Positions 1-7,857 of a stretch of 64,000 nucleotides of DNA are shown here, in pieces. Positions within the stretch are counted from its first letter, which is position 1. Each line of letters begins with the position of its first letter. Below the pieces are notes generated by a model. That model had not been told where the DNA came from. It worked only from the letters and a program-made list of their open reading frames with translations, and searched no databases. The stretch covers positions 1,612,001 through 1,676,000 of the forward strand of contig NZ_CP033325.1 in NCBI RefSeq assembly GCF_003710105.1, given 5' to 3'. The position numbers and the translations under genes are program-made. Origin of the DNA: Georgenia faecalis. Its GTDB lineage: Bacteria > Actinomycetota > Actinomycetes > Actinomycetales > Actinomycetaceae.

Positions 1-122
1 ACCACCTCAAGGTCCTTGTCGACGCCGGACTCGTCACCCGCGACAAGCGCGGCAAGTGGGCGTACTACGCCGTCGTGCCCGGCGCCCTCGACGCGCTCGG
101 CGCCGCCCTGCGGACCCGCTGA
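1..122 (+). CDS. ArsR-family transcriptional regulator, C-terminal end only
   Basis: The reading frame is open from the window edge (first full codon at 3) to a TGA at 120-122 and gives 39 residues. It begins HLKVLVDAGLV and continues with GKWAYYAV. This is the end of the recognition helix and the beta-wing of a winged-helix ArsR/SmtB repressor, where the 'QHLKVLxxAGLV' pattern is typical. The sensor residues lie outside the window, so the ligand cannot be told. A broken metal-ATPase motif lies about 700 bp downstream, which is compatible with a former metal-resistance locus, but that link is inference. Confidence 0.75.
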   Translation, partial: HLKVLVDAGLVTRDKRGKWAYYAVVPGALDALGAALRTR

Positions 123-174
123 GGCGCGCCCCCCTCGAGCCGGCCGCCGATCGGCGCCCGGCGCACCGCACGCG

Positions 175-708
175 TCAGGAGACGGTGTCGGTCAAGGACG
201 GCGGAGGTGAGGGCACATCGCCGGGCCAGCGGCCATACGCCTCGACGAGGTCCTCGACCCTCAGGTGCACGCTCGCGTCGTACCGGTTCCGGGTGTCGAC
301 CGTGCCGGGCAGGCCGATGGCACCGGCCAGCGCCTCGAGGTCGAGGTCCTGCCCCTCGATGGTGAGGTCGACCCGGACGGCGGACGTCGGCCTCCTGCCC
401 GTCGTCGACCAGACCTGCCGGACGACGTAGTCGAGGAGGTCGGCCGGATCGGCCGCATACCCCGCATCGGCCGCGACGCGGGCCTGGAGGAGAACCTGGT
501 TCGCCGTGCCCTCCGTCGAGGTCGAGACCTCGGCGGAGGATATGCCGGGGAGGTCGGCAATCGCGTCCGCGGCATCGCTGGGCGAGTGCTCCGTCCTCGA
601 TGTGCTACCCGGGCCGCCTGCGGGCGTGCACCCGCCGAGCAGGCCGAGAGCGAGGAAGGCGGCGGTGCCGAGCGCCGCGGCGCGTCGTGCGCGTGCTGGC
701 AGGGCCAT
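175..708 (-). CDS. putative lipoprotein, function unknown
   Basis: The 177-residue product starts with a basic-hydrophobic signal and a lipobox, LLGGC, about 26 residues in, so it should be a lipidated protein on the outer face of the membrane. The mature part is acidic, has no motif I recognise, and ends in a proline-rich tail. Two starts are possible: ATG at 708, which has GGAG nine bases upstream, and ATG at 726, which adds six residues and has no clear ribosome site; I chose 708. It stands alone between an ArsR fragment and a pseudogene scrap. Confidence 0.6.
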   Translation of the reverse strand: MALPARARRAAALGTAAFLALGLLGGCTPAGGPGSTSRTEHSPSDAADAIADLPGISSAEVSTSTEGTANQVLLQARVAADAGYAADPADLLDYVVRQVWSTTGRRPTSAVRVDLTIEGQDLDLEALAGAIGLPGTVDTRNRYDASVHLRVEDLVEAYGRWPGDVPSPPPSLTDTVS

Positions 709-814
709 GGCCGTCCGCTCCGTCATCGGGGGTGCCGCGGTCCGGCGGACTGCACGGTCGTGACGTGCCCCGGGGTCGTCTGGGCCGGAGCGGGCGCCTC
801 GGTGCCAGCCTAAC

Positions 815-868
815 CAGCGCGAGGGCCGCACGGTGGCCATGGTCGGCGACGGCGTCAACGACGCGGCC
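815..868 (+). pseudogene. remnant of a P-type (heavy-metal) ATPase
   Basis: Translation from 815 gives QREGRTVAMVGDGVNDA. This is the hinge motif of P-type ATPases (typically EGRxVAMVGDGVNDAPALA), which binds Mg2+ next to the phosphorylation site. The match stops after the second Asp: the next residues are APRPAHG instead of PALA, and no ATPase sequence is seen on either side. No start codon or complete domain remains, so this is a gene scrap. Its 3' end overlaps the last codons of the WYL regulator on the other strand. Confidence 0.65.
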
Positions 869-1865
869 CCTCGTCCGGCGCACGGGCCGTGGCCGCTGCG
901 GAGGCGCTGCGAGCGGCGATGCGCGCGAAGGCGTCGACGAGCTCGGGCGGAGAGAGCACCTCGAGGTCCGCGTCGAAGCGCAGGAGGCTGGCGGCAAGGC
1001 CGGTCCACGACCACGAGCCCGTGCTCACGCGCGTCCGTCCGCCGTCGAGCACCTCGACCACCCCGTCCCCGACGTAGGGGCGGACCTCCGCTGCGGGCAG
1101 GTGGACGACGACGGCGCCCCGGCACGGCCACTGGGTCGTGCCCTCCGCCCCGCGGAAGCGACCGATGAGGAACGTCGCGACGTCGCCGCCCGGCAGCTCC
1201 CGGGGTGCGACGCGCGGTCCGGTGGGGACCCGCGGGTGCATCCGGTCGACGCGGTAGGTGCGCCAGCCCGCATGGTCGAGGTCCCACCCCACGAGGTACC
1301 AGCGCCCGCGCCACGTGGTGAGGTGGTGCGGTTCCACCCGGCGCGGCGGGGCGGCGCGGTCCGCACCTCCCTCGGCCGCGGGGCCGCCGGGGGAGTAGTC
1401 GAAGCGGAGCACCTCACGTGCCCGTACGGCGGCACCCACCGAGGTGAGGACACCGGCATCGACGTCGGGACCGGACTCGGGCGGCCGGACGGCGCTGAGC
1501 GGCACGGCGTCGATCTGGTGGCGCAGGCGCGAGGGCATGACTTGCCGCAATGTCGCGAGCGCGCGAAGTGCCCCGTCCTCGATCCCGGCGCCCGCGGTGG
1601 TCGCGAGCTGCAGCGCGACGGCGAGCGCGACCCCCTGCTGGTCGTCGAACAGCAGGGGCGGCAGGGCGGCGCCGGCGTCGAGGCGGTAGCCGCCGTCCGG
1701 CCCCATGGTGCTCTCGATCCGGTAGCCGAGGGCGCGCAGGCGGTCGATGTCGCGCCGGACCGTGCGCGAGCTGACCCCGAGCCGCTGCGCCAGTACCTCG
1801 CCGGGCCAGTCCCGTCGGCGTTGCAGCAGCCCGAGGAGCGCGAGGAGCCGCGAGGACGTCGTCAT
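855..1865 (-). CDS. YafY/PafC-type WYL-domain transcriptional regulator
   Basis: The 336-residue protein begins with a helix-turn-helix (residues about 1-60) containing RLGVSSRTVRRDIDRLRALG, typical of the HTH_11 class. A middle WYL domain includes EPHHLTTWRGRWYLVGWD and YRVDRM, and a C-terminal WCX-like domain follows. WYL domains usually bind a small ligand or nucleic acid. The gene is divergent from a VOC-family protein with 105 bp between the starts, and a perfect inverted repeat in that gap is a likely operator for both. Pairs of a YafY regulator and a glyoxalase-fold protein are common in actinobacteria. The effector is unknown. Confidence 0.85.
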   Translation of the reverse strand: MTTSSRLLALLGLLQRRRDWPGEVLAQRLGVSSRTVRRDIDRLRALGYRIESTMGPDGGYRLDAGAALPPLLFDDQQGVALAVALQLATTAGAGIEDGALRALATLRQVMPSRLRHQIDAVPLSAVRPPESGPDVDAGVLTSVGAAVRAREVLRFDYSPGGPAAEGGADRAAPPRRVEPHHLTTWRGRWYLVGWDLDHAGWRTYRVDRMHPRVPTGPRVAPRELPGGDVATFLIGRFRGAEGTTQWPCRGAVVVHLPAAEVRPYVGDGVVEVLDGGRTRVSTGSWSWTGLAASLLRFDADLEVLSPPELVDAFARIAARSASAAATARAPDEGPRR

Positions 1866-1889
1866 GCCGGGAAGTGTGGCGGAAGTAGA

Positions 1890-1904
1890 GGACACATCCT
1901 GTCC
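1890..1904. promoter_or_regulatory. candidate WYL-regulator operator (inverted repeat)
   Basis: GGACA-CATCC-TGTCC is a perfect 5-5-5 palindrome placed 25 bp upstream of the WYL regulator start and 66 bp upstream of the divergent VOC gene. The position suits one repressor or activator controlling both genes. No binding evidence exists in the sequence itself. Confidence 0.45.
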
Positions 1905-1970
1905 ACCACACCCGGGAGAGTGGGCATGTCCGGTCGCGCGACGCGCCGGCATCGACCAAGGAGAACCACC

Positions 1971-2402
1971 ATGTCTATCGAGACGGTCACCCACGTCAAC
2001 CTGCGCGGAACGGCGCGCGACGCCCTCGAGCTCTACCGGTCCGTCTTCGGCGGCGACCTCGTCGCCGTCAGCTACCGGGACGCCGGCACCGTCGCCGATC
2101 CGGCCGACGCCGACCACATCATGTGGGGCCAGGTCCGCTCCGAGGCGGGGTTCCACCTCATGGCGTACGACGTCCCGGAAGGGCGGGCGCACGACGCCGG
2201 TGTGGCTCCCTATTTCGTTTCGGTGCGCGGTGCCGACGCGGACGAGATCGCGGGCTACTGGGAGAAGCTCACCGCCGCGGACGCGGGCTCGACCGTCGTC
2301 GTCCCCCTCGCCCCCGCAGGCTGGGCGCCGCTCTACGGCATGGCGACCGACCGGTTCGGCGTCACCTGGGTCCTCGACGTGGCCGTTCCGTACGCGGGCT
2401 GA
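1971..2402 (+). CDS. VOC-superfamily (glyoxalase/bleomycin-resistance fold) protein
   Basis: The 143-residue protein has the PhnB/YjdN-like VOC fold: a beta-alpha-beta-beta-beta pattern starting THVNLRGTARDALELYRSVFGG and ending with the strand FGVTWVLDVAVP. VOC proteins bind a divalent metal with small substrates or drugs. YjdN-type members are often uncharacterised. ATG at 1971 follows AAGGAGAACCACC, a good ribosome site. It is divergent from the WYL regulator and probably controlled by it. Confidence 0.85.
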   Translation: MSIETVTHVNLRGTARDALELYRSVFGGDLVAVSYRDAGTVADPADADHIMWGQVRSEAGFHLMAYDVPEGRAHDAGVAPYFVSVRGADADEIAGYWEKLTAADAGSTVVVPLAPAGWAPLYGMATDRFGVTWVLDVAVPYAG

Positions 2403-2429
2403 CGGCCCGGCTGGCCCGGTGCCGCGACG

Positions 2430-4028
2430 CTAGTCGAGCGGCGAGCTGCCGGTGAGCCGGAGCTCCTCGACGTCGAGCCGTGCCTGGACCCGCCGGGCGA
2501 CCGCGTCGTCGATGGTGCCGTCGCGCCGCAGCCGGACGAGCACGTCGCGCTTGTGGTCCAGGAGCGCGAGGCGCAGGCGGTTCTCCTCCTCCTGGCGCGC
2601 GAGCGCCGAGTAGCCCGGAGCGTCGCCGTCGGCGATGGTGCCCCCCGGCGCGTCGAGGAGCAGGAGGTGCTCGCGGATGTCGTCGACGATCCGGTTGCGC
2701 ACCTCGTCGCTGATGCCGTGCTGCGCCGCGAGGTCGGGGACGGCGGCCATGCCCGCTACCCGGACGGCACGCTCCGCCAGCCGGAGCTCCTCGGCGGGCG
2801 TCGTGTCCTCGGGGAACCGCGCCCACCGGACCACGGCGGGCAGCAGCGGGCCCTGGATGACGAGCGTGAGGACGATGACGCCCGCGGCGACGACGATGAT
2901 CTCGTCCCGCCCGGGGAACGGCCGGCCGTCGTCGAGCGTGGTGGGCACGGACAGGGCGATGGCCAGCGAGACCGCGCCGCGGAATCCCGCCACGGTGCTC
3001 ACCACGCGCGCCCGGTGGCTCATCCGGCGTGCCAGCTGTGAGGGCCGGCGGTCGAGGAACCGGATGATGGCGACGGTGACCATCTGGAAGCCGAACCGGA
3101 CGAGGAGGAGCGTGAGCCACACGGCCACGATTCCCGCGACGAGGCGCCCGGCGTGCGTTGCGGTGATCTCGCGGGCGACCGCTTGCACCTCCATCCCGAC
3201 GAGCACGAAGAGCGAGCCGTTGAGCAGGTACGAGCCGAGCGGCCAGGCGGACTCCGTCTGCTGCCGGGAGGCCGCCGTGCTGATGCGGGGCGAGGCGAAG
3301 GCAAGGACGAGGCCCGCGACGACGACGGCCAGTACCCCGGACGCGTGGACCAGCTCGGCGAGGAGGAACGCGACGAACGGGACGAGGAGCAGGGCGATGT
3401 TGACCGTGGTGGGATCGTCGAGGCGGCGCATGAGCAGGTAGGCCGCCCCGGCGACGAGCACCCCGGTGGCGATGCCGCCGAGGTAGGACAGCAGCACCAT
3501 GCCCGTGACGGTCAGCGCGGTGAAGGCGCCGCCGGTCGCGATCCCCACCGCGATGGCGTACAGGACGAGCGCAGTGCCGTCGTTCGTCAGGCTCTCCGCC
3601 TTGAGCAGCATGACGTTGCGGTGCGGCAGGCTCCGCGCGAGCGCGGCGACGGCGGTCGCGTCCGGTGGCGCGACCGCGGCGCCGAGGATGAGCGCGGCGT
3701 CCCACGGCATGCCGAACAGGGTCGCGACCCACGCGACGGCGAAGGCGGTGGCGACGACGAGCAGGGTGCTGAGCAGGACGATGCCGCGGAAGTCGCGTCT
3801 GATCGAGCGCAGCGACGTCGTCAGCGCCTCCCAGAAGAGGATCACCGGCAGGAACAGCAGGAGGACCGCCTCGGGTGGCAGGTCGATCTCCGGCAGCGCC
3901 GGGACCGACCCGAGCACAAGGCCGAGCACGAGGAGCACCAAGGGGGCTGCGATCCGCCAGCGCGGAGCCAGGATGGCGCCGGCGAGTACCGCGAGCCCGA
4001 GCGTGACGGTGGTGCCGAGTCCCTCCAT
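2430..4028 (-). CDS. Na+/H+ antiporter, CPA1 family (NhaP/YjcE type)
   Basis: The 532-residue protein has about 12 hydrophobic segments in its first 400 residues, followed by a charged cytoplasmic tail with helical repeats. The motif GAAVAPPDATAVAA in the fifth or sixth helix carries the Asp used for cation/proton exchange in CPA1 antiporters, and VAGFRGAVSLAIALSVP is the conserved later segment. It should exchange cytoplasmic Na+ (or K+) for external protons. ATG at 4028 was chosen because the hydrophobic N-terminus begins directly there. It is monocistronic and converges on the VOC gene, with only 27 bp between stops. Confidence 0.9.
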   Translation of the reverse strand: MEGLGTTVTLGLAVLAGAILAPRWRIAAPLVLLVLGLVLGSVPALPEIDLPPEAVLLLFLPVILFWEALTTSLRSIRRDFRGIVLLSTLLVVATAFAVAWVATLFGMPWDAALILGAAVAPPDATAVAALARSLPHRNVMLLKAESLTNDGTALVLYAIAVGIATGGAFTALTVTGMVLLSYLGGIATGVLVAGAAYLLMRRLDDPTTVNIALLLVPFVAFLLAELVHASGVLAVVVAGLVLAFASPRISTAASRQQTESAWPLGSYLLNGSLFVLVGMEVQAVAREITATHAGRLVAGIVAVWLTLLLVRFGFQMVTVAIIRFLDRRPSQLARRMSHRARVVSTVAGFRGAVSLAIALSVPTTLDDGRPFPGRDEIIVVAAGVIVLTLVIQGPLLPAVVRWARFPEDTTPAEELRLAERAVRVAGMAAVPDLAAQHGISDEVRNRIVDDIREHLLLLDAPGGTIADGDAPGYSALARQEEENRLRLALLDHKRDVLVRLRRDGTIDDAVARRVQARLDVEELRLTGSSPLD

Positions 4029-4133
4029 GGGCGCCTCTTCTCGCAGCGTCGGGCGTCGGCCCCTCCGGCGGCCCCGGAGCTGTGGGGGACAGCATGGAGC
4101 AGAGGACCCGGCCGAGGCGAGGGTGCGGCGACA

Positions 4134-4168
4134 CCGGCCGCAGCTCCGGCTGGGGGAGCTGCGGCCGG
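4134..4168 (-). terminator. intrinsic terminator hairpin of the FmdA-like gene
   Basis: A perfect 14-bp stem (CCGGCCGCAGCTCC with its complement) encloses a 7-base loop, 72 bp beyond the stop of the FmdA-like gene and upstream of the antiporter. No U-tract follows, which is usual in high-GC actinobacteria. The rest of 4029-4240 shows nothing else. Confidence 0.6.
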
Positions 4169-4240
4169 CGACGAGGGACCGCACCCACCGCCGTGAGACG
4201 TGAGGACCAGTGGAGCCTCACGGCAGCGGGTGCGGCCCGG

Positions 4241-5806
4241 TTACTGCGCGGCGAGGCGGCCCCGGCGCAGCAGGCCGACGGCCACGCCTCCCACCGTGAG
4301 GAGGGCGAGCGCTGCGAGGAGGCCGGTGCCGGCGCCGCCCGCGCCCGTGTCGGGCAGCTGCCCGCCCGGCGCCGTGGGCCGTGCCACGCCGCCGGCGGTG
4401 CCGTCGTCGCCCACGGCCCCGCCGGGGGGAGGGGCGGAGGTCGTCGGCGCCTCGGTCGTGGGCGCCTCGGTCGCCGGGGGTGTGGTGCTCGGCGCCTCGG
4501 TCGCCGGCGGTGTGGTGCTCGGCTCCTCGGTGGCCGGGGGCGCCGTCGTGGGCTCCTCGGGGAGCTCGTCGACGAACACGGCCTTGGGGATCATGCCGGT
4601 GACGACCTGCGTGCCGTCCACCACCTCGGCGGCGTTGTAGTCCACGGCGATGCTCGCGAGCGAGTACGCCTTCGACTCGGTCATGCCCTTCTCGCGCACG
4701 AGGAAGTCGACGGTGTCGCCCACCGAGAACCGCATGGCGCGGTCGAGGTCCCAGTGGATGCCCATCGTGATCCAGTGGTCCTCGGTCTCCGCCCACGGAC
4801 CGGCCGTCTCGACTCCGTCGAGCACGGTGATCCGGAAGGTTCCCGAGAGCGACTGCTCGACGGCGGTCCCGCTCACCTCGCCGTCGCCCTGGACGCCGTG
4901 GGCGTCGCCGAGGAACACCTGTGCGCCGTCCTGGTAGACCGGCAGGTAGAGGGTCGTGCCGACGGTGAGGTCCTTGACGTCGAGGTTGCCGCCGAACCGG
5001 CCCGGCGGGGTGGAGATCTGCACGCCCGACGGCGGGGGACCCTCGCCCTCCGTCCGGCCGATGAACTCCCCGGTGGGCGGCGCGACGGCCATGATCCCCA
5101 GGAAGGGCCGGAGCGGGACGCGGATGTTGTCGTCGACGAACACGACCTCCTCCCCGTCGTGGACGCCGGTGCGGTAGAGGTGCTGCCGCACGTCCGGGAG
5201 CACGCCGCCGGGTGCGTCCGCGGGGATCTCGGCGACGATGTCGAGCGGGGCGTCGCCCTCGCGCCACCCCGGGTAGGTCGTGCTCATGACGCCGGTCGTC
5301 GGGCCCGTGCTGTTGACGCCGTAGGGCACGCGCGTGTCGAGGTCGAGGATCTCGATCGCGATCGTGTCACCCGGCTCCGCGCCCTCGACATAGATGGGGC
5401 CGGTGAGGACGTGGGGGCCGCCGTAGTTCACGCGGGTGGGCAGGCTCTCCCAGAAGGCCACCCCATCGGCAAGGATCTCTTCCGGCTCCACGCCGAACGC
5501 GGCGAAGTACTCCGTCGGAGTGATGTCCGGGTTGGTGAAGCCGGACCCCGAGATGGTGTCCACCCGGACGGTCTCGCCCGAGCCCATCGTGACGCCCGGC
5601 TCGTTGTCGATCGGGTAACCACCCCACACGACGTTCTCGGGTGTCGCCCGGAGGTGGTGGTCCGCCCCCGCGTCGGTGGGGGGCGGGTCTGTGCTCGTGG
5701 CGCCGGCCGGGACGGCGAGCAGGCCGCCGACGACGGGGAGGGCGAGGAGCGCCACCCCCGCGCGCCGTCCCCGCCGGGGTCTCGCGGAATCGTTGGTGCG
5801 GTGCAT
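4241..5806 (-). CDS. wall-anchored acetamidase/formamidase (FmdA/AmdA) family protein
   Basis: The 521-residue precursor has a signal peptide (residues 1-37, hydrophobic core ALLALPVVGGLLAVPAGA). An FmdA/AmdA-like domain of about 370 residues follows, with EPGDTIAIEILDL, GDAHGVQGDGEVSG and the closing DYNAAEVVDG region. A Thr/Pro/Glu-rich repeat stalk leads to LPDTG at about residue 484, a hydrophobic helix and a basic tail. Family members hydrolyse short amides such as formamide, but are normally cytoplasmic; a sortase-anchored version is unusual. ATG at 5806 sits six bases after AGGAGA. A GTG two codons earlier would touch that ribosome site and was rejected. Confidence 0.85.
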   Translation of the reverse strand: MHRTNDSARPRRGRRAGVALLALPVVGGLLAVPAGATSTDPPPTDAGADHHLRATPENVVWGGYPIDNEPGVTMGSGETVRVDTISGSGFTNPDITPTEYFAAFGVEPEEILADGVAFWESLPTRVNYGGPHVLTGPIYVEGAEPGDTIAIEILDLDTRVPYGVNSTGPTTGVMSTTYPGWREGDAPLDIVAEIPADAPGGVLPDVRQHLYRTGVHDGEEVVFVDDNIRVPLRPFLGIMAVAPPTGEFIGRTEGEGPPPSGVQISTPPGRFGGNLDVKDLTVGTTLYLPVYQDGAQVFLGDAHGVQGDGEVSGTAVEQSLSGTFRITVLDGVETAGPWAETEDHWITMGIHWDLDRAMRFSVGDTVDFLVREKGMTESKAYSLASIAVDYNAAEVVDGTQVVTGMIPKAVFVDELPEEPTTAPPATEEPSTTPPATEAPSTTPPATEAPTTEAPTTSAPPPGGAVGDDGTAGGVARPTAPGGQLPDTGAGGAGTGLLAALALLTVGGVAVGLLRRGRLAAQ

Positions 5807-5932
5807 CGACACTCTCCTCTGACGACATCGGTCGGGTCTGCCGGGCGCGGGCGGGCGTTCGTGCCGGCCGGAGCCGCGGCAGGCTCGCTAGGCGTGCCGA
5901 CCGTCGCAGGCGGGTGTTTCGTCACCATTACC

Positions 5933-5946
5933 GATCGCTGGCGATC
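5933..5946. promoter_or_regulatory. inverted repeat upstream of the FmdA-like gene
   Basis: GATCGC-TG-GCGATC is a perfect palindrome 127 bp upstream of the FmdA-like start, in the 5807-6029 gap. It may be an operator; no regulator next to it is an obvious partner. Nothing else is recognisable in the gap. Confidence 0.3.
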
Positions 5947-6029
5947 ATGTGAATGCGTGCCAGAAGGCGAGGTCCTAGACCATCGTCCGGGCGCGATGAC
6001 GTCGCACGAAGGAAGAGGGGGAGGGGCGC

Positions 6030-6692
6030 TCAGGCGCCGGGCACCTCACCGGTGTAGAAACCGAACGTGGCGTCGGCGGCCCGGGTCGCCGCCTCGCGGT
6101 CGGCGCCCGCCGCGACGTGGGCGTCGGCCCAGCGGTCGGCCGCGGCCCGGCTGAAGGCCTTGCCCTCGTCGGAGAGCGACCACGCCTCCCCCTCCTCCGG
6201 CGTGATCGTGGCGTCCTGGACGCGCAGGTGAAGGGCGAGGCCGAGGAGGCCCTGGTCCCACCCCACGCCGGTGGCGCCCGGCCCGAACGTCTCCCACATC
6301 TCCGCGGGGACGTCGGCCACCCGCGCCGTGTGCTCGAGCTCGAACCGGGTGCGCTCCGGCTCCGTCGACGCGAGGCGGACGGTGACCCAGGAGACGCCCC
6401 CGGCGTACTCCCACGTCACCCGGTACTCCGCCGTCCCGTCCGCGGGCGGCGCGCAGGCGAGGATCTGCCCCCCGGCGTTCCCGATGAGCTGGTAGCGGCC
6501 ACCGAGCCGGAGGTCGCCCTCGACCGGCATGAACCAGCGCGCGATCCGGTCCGGGTTCGTCGCGGCGTCCCACACGTCGCCGATGTCGGCGGGATACTCC
6601 TGGGCGATCGTCTGGATCCGCGAGGGTTCGCCGTCGATGTCCGCGGTGCGCAGGGTGCGGGTGACGGCGTCGATCTGGGCCTGGACGTCCAT
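6030..6692 (-). CDS. SRPBCC (AHSA1/START-like) domain protein
   Basis: The 220-residue protein contains an AHSA1-type SRPBCC domain at about residues 25-150: RIQTIAQEYPADIGDVWDAATNPDRIARWFMPVEG is the signature opening, and VGWDQGLLGLALHL the closing helix. The hydrophobic cavity of this fold binds lipids or other small ligands. ATG at 6692 lies five bases after GAGGAG, and the ribosome site overlaps the stop of the upstream ArsR gene (TGA at 6695-6697), so translation is coupled. ArsR-SRPBCC pairs are widespread; the ligand is not known. Confidence 0.88.
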   Translation of the reverse strand: MDVQAQIDAVTRTLRTADIDGEPSRIQTIAQEYPADIGDVWDAATNPDRIARWFMPVEGDLRLGGRYQLIGNAGGQILACAPPADGTAEYRVTWEYAGGVSWVTVRLASTEPERTRFELEHTARVADVPAEMWETFGPGATGVGWDQGLLGLALHLRVQDATITPEEGEAWSLSDEGKAFSRAAADRWADAHVAAGADREAATRAADATFGFYTGEVPGA

Positions 6693-6694
6693 GG

Positions 6695-7087
6695 TCACTC
6701 CTCAGGTGGTGGTTCCTCGTGCGCGCCGGCGGGCTCGCCGGTGCGGGGGTGCTCATCGGCCGTCCGGCGGGCGCGCTTGCCGCGCGCGAGCTCGGTGCCG
6801 AGGGCGGCCAGCGGGCCGCGCCAGAAGCGCTCGAACGGGCTCAGCCAAGCGCTCACCTGCTGCAGGCCCTCGGGGTCGACGGCGTACAACCGGCGGGTGC
6901 CCTCGGGGCGGACGGTCGCGAAGCCCTGCTCGCGCAGCACGCGCAGGTGCTGGGAGACGGCTGGCTGGGAGATGCCGAACTCCTCGGTGATGACGGCGGT
7001 GAGGTGACCGGCCGGCTCCTCCCCGTCGGCGAGGAGCTCGAGGATCCGTCGTCGGACCGGGTCGCCGAGGACGTCGAAGGCGTGCAT
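6695..7087 (-). CDS. ArsR-family regulator, SRPBCC-associated
   Basis: This 130-residue winged-helix protein opens MHAFDVLGDPVRRRILELLADG and has the recognition helix GISQPAVSQHLRVLREQGF. It lacks the metal-binding ELCVCDL motif of ArsR/SmtB sensors, like other members that accompany SRPBCC genes. A downstream start at 7087 fits the domain boundary; an in-frame start at 7123 would place coding sequence over the probable operator. It is the first gene of a two-gene operon with the SRPBCC protein and is probably autoregulated. Confidence 0.85.
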   Translation of the reverse strand: MHAFDVLGDPVRRRILELLADGEEPAGHLTAVITEEFGISQPAVSQHLRVLREQGFATVRPEGTRRLYAVDPEGLQQVSAWLSPFERFWRGPLAALGTELARGKRARRTADEHPRTGEPAGAHEEPPPEE

Positions 7088-7093
7088 GCGCCG

Positions 7094-7128
7094 TAGTCTT
7101 GCGTCGCCGCTTATATAAGTCAAGACTA
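7094..7128. promoter_or_regulatory. candidate ArsR operator upstream of the ArsR-SRPBCC operon
   Basis: TAGTCTTG at 7094-7101 is repeated in perfect inverted form as CAAGACTA at 7121-7128. The 19-base spacer holds the AT-rich stretch TTATATAAG, which stands out in this GC-rich DNA. The element lies 7 bp upstream of the ArsR start codon, where autorepression would be expected. Confidence 0.55.
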
Positions 7129-7138
7129 ATGCCGAGGG

Positions 7139-7741
7139 TCAAGGCCGGGTGCCTGCGGGGAAACCCGTCCACCGCAGCTCCGGCGGCAGGTGGCTCATCT
7201 CGTTGACCATCGAGACCGTCGGGGGCTGGCCCGGCCGGTACTCGATGACCGTGAGGGCGGTGTTCGCGCTGTTGAGCCCGAGCCAGCGTGCCGGCGGCGC
7301 GTCGAAGGCGTCTCGGACGAGCCAGGCGATCGGGTAGGCGTGGGTGATGAGCACCTCGTGCACGTCCGCGGTGCCGGAGGGTTCGGGCACGTGGGCGAAC
7401 CGTGCGGTGAGGCGCTGCGCGGTCGCGTGGCCGGCGGCCGCCTCCGCGCGGTCGTAGCCGTCGAAGAACGGGATCCACGGCCGCGGGGTCTCCGCCGGCG
7501 GAGGGACGTAGGGGACGTGGTCGATGAGCTCCGTCGCCTCCGCGACCGGGGTGCCGGGCGGGAGGTGGGCGGCGAGCTCGTAGGCGCTGTCGGCGGCTCG
7601 CGGGAGCGGTGAGTGCCACACCGCGGTGACGGGCAGGCCGCTCAGGCGCTGCCCGAGCAGCTGCGCCTGCCTGCGTCCGGTCTCGGTGAGCGTGCCGAAG
7701 GCGTCGGCCTCCCCGTGCCGCGCGAGATAGAGATATCTCAT
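7139..7741 (-). CDS. histidine phosphatase family (phosphoglycerate-mutase-like) protein
   Basis: The first residues give MRYLYLARHGEAD, the RHG motif whose His is phosphorylated during catalysis. PLPRAADSA supplies the second conserved Arg, and VLITHAYPIAWLVRD contains the second catalytic His. The protein has about 200 residues, normal for the family, and probably dephosphorylates a small metabolite; the substrate cannot be read from sequence. ATG at 7741 and an ATG two codons upstream (7747) are both possible, and neither has a strong ribosome site. Confidence 0.85.
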   Translation of the reverse strand: MRYLYLARHGEADAFGTLTETGRRQAQLLGQRLSGLPVTAVWHSPLPRAADSAYELAAHLPPGTPVAEATELIDHVPYVPPPAETPRPWIPFFDGYDRAEAAAGHATAQRLTARFAHVPEPSGTADVHEVLITHAYPIAWLVRDAFDAPPARWLGLNSANTALTVIEYRPGQPPTVSMVNEMSHLPPELRWTGFPAGTRP

Positions 7742-7818
7742 GGTCATGGCGCGTGCGGGGCCGGCACGGGCGGCCGGTGACCCGCCCTCCCTCCCATGGG
7801 CGGCGGCGGCATCAACAA

Positions 7819-7851
7819 ACCGTTGACAACGGTACGTTGACGGTAGAGGAT
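7819..7851 (+). promoter_or_regulatory. palindromic promoter/operator of the regulator pair
   Basis: ACCGTTG-A-CAACGGT (7819-7833) is a perfect palindrome followed directly by the related half-site ACGTTGACGGT (7834-7844). TTGACA at 7823-7828 is a good -35, and 17 bp later GAGGAT (7846-7851) is an acceptable -10. That would start transcription at about the ATG at 7858, so the mRNA may be leaderless; GAGGA could alternatively act as a ribosome site. Overlap of palindrome and -35 suggests repression. Confidence 0.5.
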
Positions 7852-7857
7852 CGGGGA

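Noticed and set aside
5801-5823. GTG start at 5812 for the FmdA-like gene
   Set aside because: It abuts the AGGAGA ribosome site; the ATG at 5806 has correct spacing.
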